Source: Rhizodiscina lignyota
Taxonomy: Eukaryota > Ascomycota > Dothideomycetes > Aulographales > Rhizodiscinaceae
DNA length: 64,000 bases
Direction of reading: 5' to 3'
Assembly (NCBI GenBank): GCA_010015805.1
Contig: ML978121.1
Coordinates: 2,914,001 to 2,978,000 of the forward strand
The notes beneath the pieces are model-generated. The model was given only the letters and a program-made list of their open reading frames with translations, was not told where the DNA came from and ran no database searches. Both the position numbers and the translations under genes were made by a program. This document shows positions 33,474 to 44,040 of this stretch, in pieces; position 1 is the stretch's first letter; every line of letters begins with the position of its first letter.

Positions 33474-33749
33474 AGGATGAAGCTGGGAGGCCGTGGGAGT
33501 TCGAGTTTATAGCCGTTATGGTAGTTTGGAATGTCAAAGTATTGTACGTCGCTGGTGCTCTCACCGGACAAAGGCTGCGCAGAAGCTGGTCTGACAGTGG
33601 AGGTCAGCTTTCTATAACAGAGCCTTGCGACATCCGCGTGTTCTCGTAGCTTGATAAGGTACACGTATGTAGCCTAGCTGTAAGGAGTTGTGAGATGGGC
33701 TTTTGCACATACGGATGGAGTCGAAGAGGGAGACGGGCGGAAGGCTGCA
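33474..33749 (+). repeat. Dispersed direct repeat, right copy
   Basis: About 276 bases matching 28618-28881 in the same orientation, starting about 120 bases after the esterase stop. Where the copies differ, this one more often has G or C, so the left copy looks more decayed by transitions. The homology stops at GGCGGAAGGCT, after which the flanks are unrelated. Confidence 0.85.
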
Positions 33750-36408
33750 CCCGAAATTGCCAGGGTCTCGCCAACGTCGTCCCAACTTTAAATCCACCTC
33801 CTCTCAGCGAATTCTCAAATATTTCGTCAGTGCAACGATTGAAGCTTGTCACTATGTGATTGTGCATACCTTCCGACCTCTTGATACTGACGTTGTTCTA
33901 TCAAGGCCGTATTCAAACTCGTTGATGCCTCCCTTCCCTTCAACGCAGCCTGTCAGAAAGGCGCCGGGACAGGTTGTCCTGCGAAAATCGCGGGGAAGTG
34001 AAAGATTCAGCAATGCCAGATCGACACGTTAAACCACTAGCTAGCGGTGGTTGCGCTGTTTAGCCAAATATATGGCCCAGGGCGACGAAGGTCGGAGCTG
34101 CATTGACTGAATCCTGAGACGAGATGCCAACCGAAGAAAGATCATTAGGCCAATTCAATGCCGATTGAAGGCATACAAGAACCCTAGAGTCATGGTCAAA
34201 GGGTCCTCTGAGATTCACTGGAGCTTAGGATCACTATCTGTGATGGTAAAGCCATCAGAAGAGCAACGCGGCATGTGCAGCAGTGTATTCTGAGATGTTC
34301 CTCCTTTTTTCTTCCTGCGAGGCAGTGAGTGGCACAGTGTTCTTATTTGATGATTGTCCATACCTATGTAACTTTTGTTGTTGTTGTCCCTACTGTCTCC
34401 ACACCGCTGGGGCCATCTCCTGTATGTCCGGGTTTGGTGCTAATCGCATTCCTCTTTCTCTCACGCTTGAAAGCGTCTGTCTCTTCCAACAGTGTCCTTC
34501 TTCTTGCTCGAGATGAGCTGTGAAGAGATTTGTCAGGTGGGAAATCGGCCTCTACCACCATGCAGGCGATCGCGTTGCTCGAACCCAGACCGTCCAGCTC
34601 TTGACAGTACTTTGCTCGCTCGCTCATTTAAACGACACTCAGTATCGAAGTCAACTCTGCAATACCACCCGCTACTGTGGAGGAAGGCTGCAGGTGAAGC
34701 CGCAATCTCTGTCGTAAGACGTCGATACAACCCGCTCGTCAGCAGGGCGCAGGTGTTTGCGCACAGGCGCAGGTGAACATCGAACTGCGGTCCTCGCCTT
34801 CAAGAGGAACGAAAAGAGCAAGGACACTGCGCGAGGTTAGCTGTTGCGGAAACATGGTCGGCACAGAGAAGAATTGATGAGAGAAAGCCCGACTCGCTCA
34901 GGGCGACGACACCGAAATGCGAGCTCATGAAAGAGAAACCGATAAAAATGCCCTCCAGGAAACAGTATCATAGGGAGAACAAGCGACTGCATCGATTGTA
35001 TAAAGACAACGCGTTTGTTGTGAGGTGCGAGTGTGATGAAAAAGCTTGGTGCGCTGTGCTAGGGAAATACCCTTGGCGAGGCCATTTATGCGGGGGGGCT
35101 ATTTTCTATCCTTAACTATATATTTAATTTTCAATTATCGGCTATCGTTCCAAGACCTGCCGCTATGGCGCAGCGGCAGCGAGAACTTGAGAGTTTGCGC
35201 CACCAAAAACAGATTGTAAGATCTAACCCCTTTAGTTCAGTACTCACTTGATCTAGTCCAATTAAATAATAAATACCAAAAAAACCAGGTGATGCTGGTT
35301 CTTCTGCACCGACCTGGCAACCCGATATGGGTTAGTTCTAACCTTAAAAAGTTAGGACTAAGGTGGTGTAGTTTTTTTGCATTTTTAATTTCCTTTGCTG
35401 CAAAGAGTTCAAATCCCGCCATCATCATTTTTTTTTTCTTTTGTTTTTTTGGACCGCAGGAATGTCCATGTCGACTTGGTCGTCCTTACCTCAATTTTTC
35501 AACATGAAGTTTGTAATCCCTTCATCCACACGAGCTGCTTTGTTTTGGCGTGCCGCGTGGTCACGGCTCACTAAGCTCGAGAGGATTTCGTGATTATAAT
35601 CCCCGGCAGAATCCCAACGAACAAGGATGAACAATTGAGCCAGCCGACTAATAACAGATATATTATTTCTCCACCTTTTCTGCGGAGCTGCTCCATCGTA
35701 AACCCAGTCTACTACACTATGATTACGCTATACAAAGACCTGTTGGGCTCGACGTGTCTGTGAAACTCAATGTGATTCGAACCTTTCCTTCTAAATCCAT
35801 TTCGCAACCCGTGTGGACGGGCTTACGATACGTCTACATTCTGTATTTTGGATTTGGTAGGCGAAGAACGTCTCCAGGGAGGAAATCCTCAAAAATATAT
35901 ATTGACTGCGCTCAAGTTGTATTCGAGTAATCGAGTTCATCTCATACAAGCAACACTGTCACTCAATTATAGTACCTCAGAGGCACAAAACCGGTTACGG
36001 TTATGCTGCAGAAGGGGATTGCTCTGATAGTGAATGTTTCTGTGTATTGCATCCTGACTTCGAAGCGATGCTGTACTTTTCTACTTGATTGAGATGAAAT
36101 TAAGGCGACAGGGACATCCAATCATCATGTGCACGCTATATCAGTTCACTGAGTGGAGAATATTGCTCTATGCAGAGTCGCCATAGACGCCAACCATTGT
36201 TCGATGTGGTGAATACGACTAAGTTTATCATTTTCAAAGCACAACGTCAGCCTCATTGCGCGATCACAATTTGACGTGTAGATCCATTCACATAATCTGA
36301 TCTTCCACAGCCCAAACGCCATGAAATGCTTATCCTGATGCTCATGCCTATGCTCATACCATTGTTCATACCCATTGTTCATGCCTATTGCTCGTCCCAT
36401 GACGGCAT
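33750..36408. other. Gene-poor tract
   Basis: About 2.7 kb with no supported protein gene on either strand; frames reach 109 codons without recognisable domains. Several stretches (35100-35460, 35860-36100) are AT-rich. The only structured element is the possible RNA at 35285-35440. This may be an old repeat graveyard, but I recognise no transposase or other element part. Confidence 0.45.
35285..35440 (+). ncRNA. Possible structured, Pol III-like RNA (speculative)
   Basis: Three nearby hairpins can form: CCAGGT (35285-35290) with ACCTGG (35312-35317), AACCC with GGGTT (35319-35333), and TTAGTTCTAAC (35332-35342) with GTTAGGACTAA (35351-35361). Farther on, GTTCAAATC at 35407-35415 fits the B-box consensus GWTCRANNC. 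CATCATC (35420-35426) can pair with GGTGATG (35288-35294), and a run of ten or more T follows. A perfect A-box (TGGCGCAGCGG) lies at 35166-35176, but that is too far upstream for a tRNA. The T arm does not pair, so this is not a normal tRNA; a decayed tRNA-derived SINE or chance are the alternatives. Confidence 0.25.
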
Positions 36409-36884
36409 TCACAAATCTAGCAAATCATCATCGTCGTCCTCCCACCCACTCTTCCTCACGACCTGTATCTTCCCACCGCCAGCTCCGCCCGCACCATCGC
36501 CACCCCCTTCCTGCTCACTCATCGCGCCCAGCAACTGCTTCAGCTGCTCCTCCGTCACCTTCTCCCTCAGTTGCCCGCTGCGCGCCAACGCAATGAGCCT
36601 GTTCTCGACATCCGTCGCGCGTGATTCCTTGACCAGCTTGATGCGGTTTAAGCGGTCTGCGGCTTCTGGAGAGATGATCTGCGAGAGGATGGAGGCGCGT
36701 GCTTCTGCTTCGCGCGAGGCTTGTTGGTCGGCCTGCGAGGAGTCGGGCGAGGAGGGGCTTTGGGTGGAGTTGCCTCGAAGCTGGGCGAGGCGTGCTTTTC
36801 TGATCTGGCGAGGTGTCAGTGAGGGATATTGCAGATAAAATGGGGTAGAGAGGAGCTCACTTCTTCCAAATCTGGGTCTGCCAT
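36409..36884 (-). CDS. PDCD5 / TFAR19-related DNA-binding protein
   Basis: Two exons (minus), 36884-36861 and 36804-36409, give 139 residues. The 8-codon first exon (MADPDLEE) joins IRKARLAQLRG to give the family start. The conserved helical core follows: ASILSQIISPEAADRLNRIK, LVKESRATDVENRLIALARS and GQLREKVTEEQLKQLL. The tail is Gly-rich and then acidic (SGWEDDDDDLLDL). PDCD5 homologues occur from archaea to humans; the human protein promotes apoptosis and binds the chaperonin CCT, while the fungal role is poorly known. Length and layout are standard. Confidence 0.95.
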
Positions 36885-37595
36885 GTTTGTGTGGTTCAAA
36901 TGAGAGTTGTGCTCATAAGCTCAAAAAGTGGCAGTCAAGTCTCGCGACACGCGATGCGCCCCACTTTGACTGGCGTGCCCACGGCGAAGTGATGCCGAAG
37001 TTACGCCCGCCGTGTGAACCTAGTTCAAGGTCCACGGTCGCGTTCTAACTTAGATCTTCCATCGGACAATTAATCCAGCTGCATTTCCGAAATATTCACT
37101 TGTTCTGGTAATGCCGATGACTGCCTTAAAGGGAGCTGCGCGCGGAGTTGAAAACAATTGCATGGTTCGCTAATCTCGTCTGTGAAACTCGCCGCCATAG
37201 AATAATGAGTGGTTGTGGATATCGGTCTTTCAAACTCGCCGACAGATCAGCATTCAATTTCCTGAATAGCTCCAATCTTCGACAACACGACCTACTTGTG
37301 GATTCGACCGTGATATTTTCTAACCGTCCGTTGACTGTCAAGGGCGCAGAACAGCCTCACAGTTCCTTCCACAATCTCACCGTCAAGCATCATGAGCTCT
37401 TTCCTCACTTCTTTGCTTCCCGGGACCTCCGAGCAGTTTCCTCTAAGCAAAGGGCCGTAGCTTCCGTGGCAGAATATATCAATGACGATGATGGAGCATA
37501 TGATGGCATTAACATCCAACAGATCAAATCTAAGAGGAACTTTGTGCAATTGCCTTTCCTGAGCTTCACTGCCGAAGAGCACATCTGAACAAACA
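36885..37595. other. Divergent intergenic region, PDCD5 / amidohydrolase
   Basis: 711 bases. Contains GTTACGCCCGCC at 37000-37011, about 117 bases upstream of the PDCD5 start. A 146-codon frame (37148-37588 +) ends just before the amidohydrolase ATG but has no recognisable domain and is probably chance. Confidence 0.45.
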
Positions 37596-38607
37596 ATGTC
37601 AAAGATCGACGTACATCACCACTTCTATCCAAGCTTCTTCTCGGAAGGTATGTGTATCGAAAATGCGTGGTAAGTATGCAATCTGACAATTTCCAGCAAT
37701 CATCAGGAATGGAGGTGACCCTTCAGGCTGGCATGTACCTGACTGGTCGGCCGATGCTTCGCGAGAGATCTCAGCTCGAATCGGAGTCAAGACAGCCATT
37801 CTGTCAATGACCGCACCCGGCGCTATGATCGAGAGAGACCCCAAAGACGCCGCAGCGCTTGCGCGTAGGGGTAACCTAGCTGGCGCTGAACTCCGCGATT
37901 CTGACCCAGAGCACTTCGGGTTTTACGCCAACTTGCCATCGCTTCTGGATACCGAAACCTGTCTGGCGGAGCTGGCATTTGCCCTTGATGAGCTGCATGC
38001 CGATGGCGTGGTCATTTTTACGCGCTATGGCGACGACAACCACTACCTTGGGCATCCCGACTTCATTTCTATTTGGAAGGAGCTCAACCGTCGCAAGGTT
38101 GTTGTCTTCATCCATCCCACTCATGCTGTGGACACGCATCTTGTAAATCCCAGCCTTCCGCAGCCTATGTTTGACTACCCGCACGAGACTGGGCACACCG
38201 CAATCGACATGATCGTCAGTGGTACTCTCAAGAACTATGCTCCAGACTGCAAGATCATTCTCAGCCACGCTGGGGGTACTCTACCTTACCTCATTTACCG
38301 CGTGGCCGGCATGATACCGTACACGCAAATGAATGAGCGCGTGAAAAAGAGCACAGAAGAGATCGTTGAGGAGGCAAAAATGTTCTATTTCGACACAGCA
38401 ATTAGTGCGAACGAGATTACGCTCAAGGCATTGCTCGCACTTGCAAAGCCCGGCCACATCCTCTTTGGCAGCGACTTTCCGAATGCGCCGACAAAGGGTA
38501 TTGAGTTTTTCAGGAAGAGCCTTGACGAGTTTGAGATGGATAAAGAGACGAGGAAGAACATAGAGTATGGCGCTGCACATGAGCTGTTCCCGAGACTTAA
38601 GGTATGA
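37596..38607 (+). CDS. Amidohydrolase-2 family protein, ACMSD-like decarboxylase type
   Basis: Exons 37596-37647 and 37697-38607 give 320 residues. The short first exon ([17 protein letters not shown]) carries the HxH metal motif of the amidohydrolase superfamily. Other landmarks are [11 protein letters not shown], the His in [25 protein letters not shown] (second His) and [12 protein letters not shown] (catalytic Asp). This set fits PF04909 enzymes such as ACMSD and the gamma-resorcylate or 6-methylsalicylate decarboxylases, which remove CO2 from aromatic or muconate substrates. Splice G|GTATGT to TTTCCAG|CA restores [15 protein letters not shown]. The last codons (LKV, stop) could instead be a donor (AAG|GTATGA), but I see no family-like continuation. 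No clustered aromatic-catabolism partner is present. Confidence 0.92.
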
Positions 38608-38824
38608 GGACTGGTAGAGCAAACACGTTTTTCTGCGTAGCCTTGTAGCTATTTGATGTTGCCCTTTTTGATTGATTCAGAATACAATTGCTGCTTTAAC
38701 GAATGACTTGGGGACAACACAGTGGAATGGCTCAGAACATATCACTTCAACATCTCTCCCGACATCGTTACCAGCAGTCAATCTACCCCCGTTGACGTCT
38801 GCACCTCCTTCATATATTGCCGTC

Positions 38825-39441
38825 TCAAGCTGCGAAGCGTCTATTCTTAGGGTCCTCCGGGATTGGGCTTATTACCCCATTAGGGCAACTACACCTCATC
38901 AGCTATCTTACTCTTATAAGCGTATCACACATCTCGTCTTACCTGTAATCATGTGGATCATAGCATCCTCCAGCGCAGCGCTCCGTATAGAACGGGCAGA
39001 GCAAACCACCTGCATAGCAATGATACTTCTCCGGATCGAACGGGTTCGACTGTGCGCCGGGACAGGTAGCCAGCTGCCCTTTGTAATTCTTCTGGGCCAC
39101 GAGCGCGCCATTTATGCAGCTGGCGTTCGGATACAGGTGTCAGCCAATCCTGGTATCGAAGCAGAGAGGCAGAAATGAGTAACTTACACGTAGTCCGTGG
39201 GCGCGTAGCAAGAGCCGCTGCAAGCATAGGTAGTGTAGCCATTGGGGTTCTTTGGGCAAAGGAGGTCGCGGTTCTCGACGCCCTCGCCTTGGAAGCAATA
39301 GTACTTCGAGACGTCGTAGCTCTGCTGACCATTGGGATTGCTAGAGGTTTTCTTCACGTTGTAGCAGGTCCCGGTGGTGACGGCGTTTACCCCTGCGATA
39401 GCAAAAGCGATAGCGGCGAAGATGGATGCGAGACGAGCCAT
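38825..39441 (-). CDS. Small secreted Cys-rich protein with duplicated module
   Basis: Three exons (minus), 39441-39188, 39119-38943 and 38888-38825, give 164 residues. MARLASIFAAIAFAIAGVNA is a signal peptide. The mature part holds two copies of a module: SKYYCFQG ... LLCP ... CSGSCYAPTDYVC, and EKYHCYAGGLLCP ... CAGGCYDPHDYSC. Each copy ends at an intron in the same place and phase (DY followed by GT|C or AG|T, phase 2), so exon 2 is a symmetric 177-base module. The last exon adds CPNGVISPIPEDPKNRRFAA. The size, secretion and disulphide-rich design are those of effector-like or surface proteins; no function can be assigned. An upstream ATG at 39483 would bury the signal peptide. A TATA-like GTATAAAGC lies about 120 bases upstream. 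Confidence 0.85.
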
Positions 39442-40476
39442 CGTGGGTGATGCGACTCGAAAGCTTTGCTTGGTATGTATCAAAGTTGATTCAGAAACTG
39501 ACTAGAGACTGCTGTGCTGCTGACGAAGGAAAGAGAGCACAGAGTGAGAAGGCTTGGTCGCTTTATACACGTCGACATTGAAGGAAGAACAAACAGATGT
39601 CACCTTGTTGCCTTCCTCGTGACATCGTGAATGCGGAGCAACGAAGCTAGAGATTATGTCCCGCTGTATAAGGTACATGTTGACAGTCCATTCACGAAGC
39701 TGCAAGCCCGCTGAATGTCAACGCCATATGCAGTTGTGCAACGAGGCACAATCGCGGGGAAGCTGAAGACCTCGAACTAGCGGCTGTTCGGAACTGTGCG
39801 CGAAATAGCGCAAGGCACCATTCGTAAACTGTGAACCGGTCAAGAGATGATCAAGGTGACAATGCCTATTGTCCGGTGTACTTCAGTTGCCCCCCGGCGT
39901 TCGTGGTGTACGTCCTTAACCTACGTAGATCGTTGCGCTACCTAAGAAGAGGCTATTAGTCAAAACTGTAACAGGTACAAGATCTAGGCTGAGGGTTTAT
40001 TAGAGCTCAGGCCACCAATAGGGTGTCAATAGAATGCGGAGGCCCGAGAACCGTACTCTATTGACGGCTTTCACCTCGTGTATATGTTGTGATACAGGTC
40101 CGGACCTCAACTGAGAGCCGGTGACCTTCAATTGGTACTCGGCTTCAAAATGTTTGATTTTTAGGTCCAATTAGCCGCTCACAGACAATGCCCTGGCTCG
40201 CATAATGCTTTGACAGTATGATATTACCGTGCCAAGTAATCGTTAAACGTCCAGAGCATTTTTCATGTAATGCTTCGGAGGCTCCGACGTTGTGATCATA
40301 CAGATCACATGGAAAGGAAATACGAGGCTGTAAAAATTGTGGTTGGAAATGGTAACTGCCGTGAAAGGCGACGAGCGAGAAGCGACGTTCTTGACATGCA
40401 CAACAATTGACAGGTCCGACGAGATCATTCGGCGACGATAATACATATTTGTACAGAGCTCATATCAGTTACCTTA
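39442..40476. other. Intergenic region
   Basis: 1035 bases. Holds the promoter of the small secreted protein gene (TATA-like sequence near 39555-39563 on the minus strand). Between 39700 and 40450 nothing is recognised. Confidence 0.45.
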
Positions 40477-43031
40477 TTACCGCTTTCCACCTCTGAGAAG
40501 TCCAATATACCTCTCAATCTCCACGCCGTCCTGTCCCGCGGTACCGAAGTTACCCCTCAACTCTTCTAAGGCTTTAAGATCCTTGCTCTTATATGCCTCT
40601 TCCGCCGCCTTGGCGACCATGCCACACTTGATCCACATCTCGACTTTTTCCTTCGGCCCGACACCAGTGCACTTCGGAACATACAAACTTGCCAGTCTCG
40701 TATTTCCCGCTCCTAACACCGCGTTGAAGTAGGGCTCCCAACCAATTGGGGATTTCTTCTGTCGGCTTAGCTCTTCGAGGGCGTTCCAGTTGCGTGAGTC
40801 TACCAGGGCGCGCAGCTGGATCCAAGCAAACGTCTTGGGAGGAACGGAGAATGCGGACTGAAGAGACGTGGCACGTCTGGCTTGGTTGAGACTGATGAGC
40901 TTGTGTAGAGTTTCATTCAAGCTGAGGCCGGCGAATGTCACGGCACCATCACCGCTGAGGTCTTTTTCTAGACCTTCCTGTGCACGGAGGAGACGCTGTG
41001 CCTCATCGAGGGCCTTGGCATGGAATGAGTGGTCCCGCGAATCTTGCAAGAGCTTCGATGCAAGTTTGAGCTTGTCAATGCGGGGTTGCGCATCTTTCTG
41101 CTTCAGAGCATCCTCGAGGAGTAAATTGGCACCGTCGAGGCGGCGATCATCCTGGTAATACAAATCCTTGAGTAGCTCAGTGTCTTGATCGCGGGCGGAA
41201 GACTCGACAAGAGCAGTGGCAACGGGGCGGGTGTTAATCGTGCGGAAGAACGACGCTAGAGCTAGCTTCTTCCGGAGGTGGATGAGCACGTAGTACACGA
41301 GGTCGGTGTCACCACTTTCGATGGCTTTGTCGAGCGCTATTCCATCCTCTTTCATACTGAGAAGAAGAGGCACTTGCTTCCCGGCCCGAGGCTCGTAGTT
41401 GAGAAGGTCAGTAGCGAGTTTTGTGCGACCCTCATCGTAAGCAGCACGTGCAATGATCTCGAACGATATTCCAGGTTTGCCCGAAAGACGTTGTACTATC
41501 ATCTGACAAATTTCTTCCTCTGGATCTGAGGACACCTTGACCTTTTGGCAAGCCCAATGGACATAAATGTTGTCTGTTGGAAGCCGGAGGTATTCCGCAA
41601 TCTTGAGGGCAAGTAAATACTCGTTGCGATTGATGAGCCGCTGGATGAGCCTTTCTGGAGTGAGCCGCATGTACTGATCATAGCTCAATGGTATCCCGAC
41701 TTCATAGAATCGTACGCCATTTAAGACACGCAGTGTTTCTAACATGTCAACAAAGTCGTCGGAATTGTACAAGTCAAGAACTGACTTGCCAAAACTTGCT
41801 GCTCGAAGAAGCTGCTTTTGCCAATGGATGGAGTATTCCTGACCAGCTGCGCGTACACATGCATCGACGGCACTGTCGAGATCCGCCTTGATCAGCTGAA
41901 TATTGTCATCGGCTTTCGGTGATCTCTTATCGAGCTGATCGATTGCATCGAGTAGTATTGACGCCGGTGACGTAGACCCGAGCCTGAAGACCTCTTCTGT
42001 AGCTTCTGGCACCTTCTGCAAAAATTCGCAGATGTCATTCGTGAAGACACGCACCCCATCATAATCCGGAATAAGGTGAACCCAGCCATCGTAGAAATAG
42101 CGCGAAGCGGCACCATTTGGACCAACGAGATGGACTTCATCTTCCCAGGCAAGTACGACGGCATTGTTTCCGCACCATTGCATGTCCTTCGGGACTGTCT
42201 TTGACTTTGAATCGTATTCGCTCAGTCGATTCTGAAAGTCACTTGACACCACCCAGACTTTTCCGTCTTCTGTGTACAAGGCGACATATTTGCCGTTGGA
42301 TGACACACTGATATGCTTGAATGGTCCTCTGTCCAAGCCACGATCCTCGCAGTCCGTAGCATCCACCACGAATATGGTCTGTCCGATGGCAAGGAGGACT
42401 TCGACAGACCTAGAAAGGGACTCCGCAGGGGGTATCAGCGTCCATGATACGACGGGCTCTTCGGGAGGCACAGCAAGGAGCTTTGGGCGTGGTTCATGGT
42501 ATTGTGATACGGCGACGAGGTTGTTATTACCAAGCAATGCCACGAAACCGGACGACCAAAATCGGCAGGCGATGACTCCATGCGCTTCCGCGCCATGGCC
42601 GAGCGAGAATGGGTCAAAGTCGCTCTGCAGGTCGCTGTAGCATCTTACGTCCCCACTTTCGGTTACGACCAAGAGTTTTTCATCCTCTGACCATCCGAGA
42701 CCTTTGATGGCACCTTGATCCCAATTGATCCGCCGGATAAGTTTCCCCGCACAACTGTATATATCGATGCTCGACTTCGCCGCTTGCGTGCCACGGTAGG
42801 TGTGTATCTTCCTCTCATCTCGGTAGAATGCTTACAAATGGCGACAAATGTTAACGAATCTTCTCCACAGGTAGCCAAGAGCTCGCACCTACCTAACGCG
42901 CCGCTGTACGGAGCTCCAGCTATAACGTAGTTCTCAAGCTCGAGGTCCTGGTCGAAGACGCTTGTGTATAGCTGCGTCTTGCGGTAGAAACGGTCGCCAA
43001 CCCTCTCCCAGTCGGCAGTGGGCTTCGACAT
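40477..43031 (-). CDS. VPS16: Vacuolar sorting protein VPS16, CORVET/HOPS core subunit
   Basis: Two exons (minus), 43031-42893 and 42830-40477, give 830 residues, the usual length. Vps16 is a class C Vps core subunit of HOPS and CORVET, which tether membranes at vacuole and endosome. The start MSKPTADWERVGDRFYRK is typical. The N-terminal beta-propeller region includes WDQGAIKGLGWSEDEKLLVV and GDVRCYSDLQSDFDPFSLG. The C-terminal helical solenoid includes IPLSYDQYMRLTPERLIQRL, LALKIAEYLRLP and ESGDTDLVYYVLIHLRKKL. The 61-base intron has a GTTAAC branch and ends in GTAAG; only this acceptor gives ALAFYRDE, the conserved reading. Confidence 0.97.
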
Positions 43032-44040
43032 GTTCTCATCAGCGCCATTGAGGCACTGTTGCCGTCGTGAAATAAAGATGGAGGCAGATGGACGAAGCTG
43101 CTGATCGCGCAAGGTTGCGTGCCTCCTCCGCTAGTTCGTCCGTGGTACGTAGGGTATTGCAGCGTATCCGCGCGGCTAATTTGAAACAAGCTTTGGCCCA
43201 AGCGCCGACGCTGACAAAGATTGAGCAAATTTTAAACGTCACTCGAACGTCTTCACGGCCGTATACCTCCAATTTTCCTGTTTAGGGCAATCGGTTCTGC
43301 TCATGCTGCATGCTGGAGATCGGATCTATCGGAGAAGCTGCTGAACAAAGCTTGGTGCCAAGCGCCTCAACGTTTTTACTCTCCGATGCGGCGGCATGCT
43401 ACTCGCGGGAGCCATGCAAGTCGACAGCGAGGATCAAGGGATTATAAACCCTACTTGCAACATCTCTCCGAAATCTCCTCTGGTACGTACTGTAGCTGCT
43501 GCATCGTGGTCCTCTTGTGGGATATGGCGGCGTCATGCTTTATTGAGAATGCTCTCGTATGGAGTAGAGGAACATAAGCAGGAGCGGTATTCGGCATCGT
43601 CGTGCCGTGTCCTGGCGGTGACGGCTACTCGGGTTTCACTGCAGAACGTCCAAACCCAGAAGTGGATCTTGCTAGACTTTTCGGGCCAACCACTTAAGTG
43701 AGGCATCGGCCGCTCATTTTTTTTTGTGTAGATGAAGTGCAGTCCACAAGCAACGGTCGATCATTATTCAGCTACGGCTATATGATCATCTCCCAACATG
43801 AACTGATTTGCTTAAGCCCGTCTTGCTCCCGCTGCTCTCGTGTTACTTCCCTCTTGAGAAACTGCTAACCAAGAACTGCTCTTGCTGGGTTTCTTGATTT
43901 TTAATTCTGTCAACAAGTGTGGGGCAGGCAGTTGCATTTCTTGAACACCTGGCTCTGATCTTTCAATTTAAGCGAGCAAGACTCCTTCAGCTCAACTTGC
44001 CTCCTTTCCATTGCCAGCACACTCTCATCATTGAGCCACG
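43032..44040. other. Divergent intergenic region, VPS16 / ABC transporter
   Basis: 1009 bases. The last ~250 bases are pyrimidine-rich and probably the promoter/leader of the pump gene. Short frames at 43386-43701 look like chance. Nothing else recognised. Confidence 0.45.

Noticed and set aside
35166-35426. tRNA gene suggested by A-box, B-box and T-run
   Set aside because: A- and B-boxes are about 240 bases apart and the T arm does not pair, so no cloverleaf can be drawn; kept only as a low-confidence structured RNA.
37148-37588. 146-codon frame just before the amidohydrolase gene
   Set aside because: No recognisable domain, no signal peptide or splice partner, and it ends eight bases before the real start.
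38672-39178. 168-codon + strand frame after the amidohydrolase gene, possibly an extra exon via AAG|GTATGA
   Set aside because: It runs antisense through the small secreted protein gene and has no amidohydrolase-like content.
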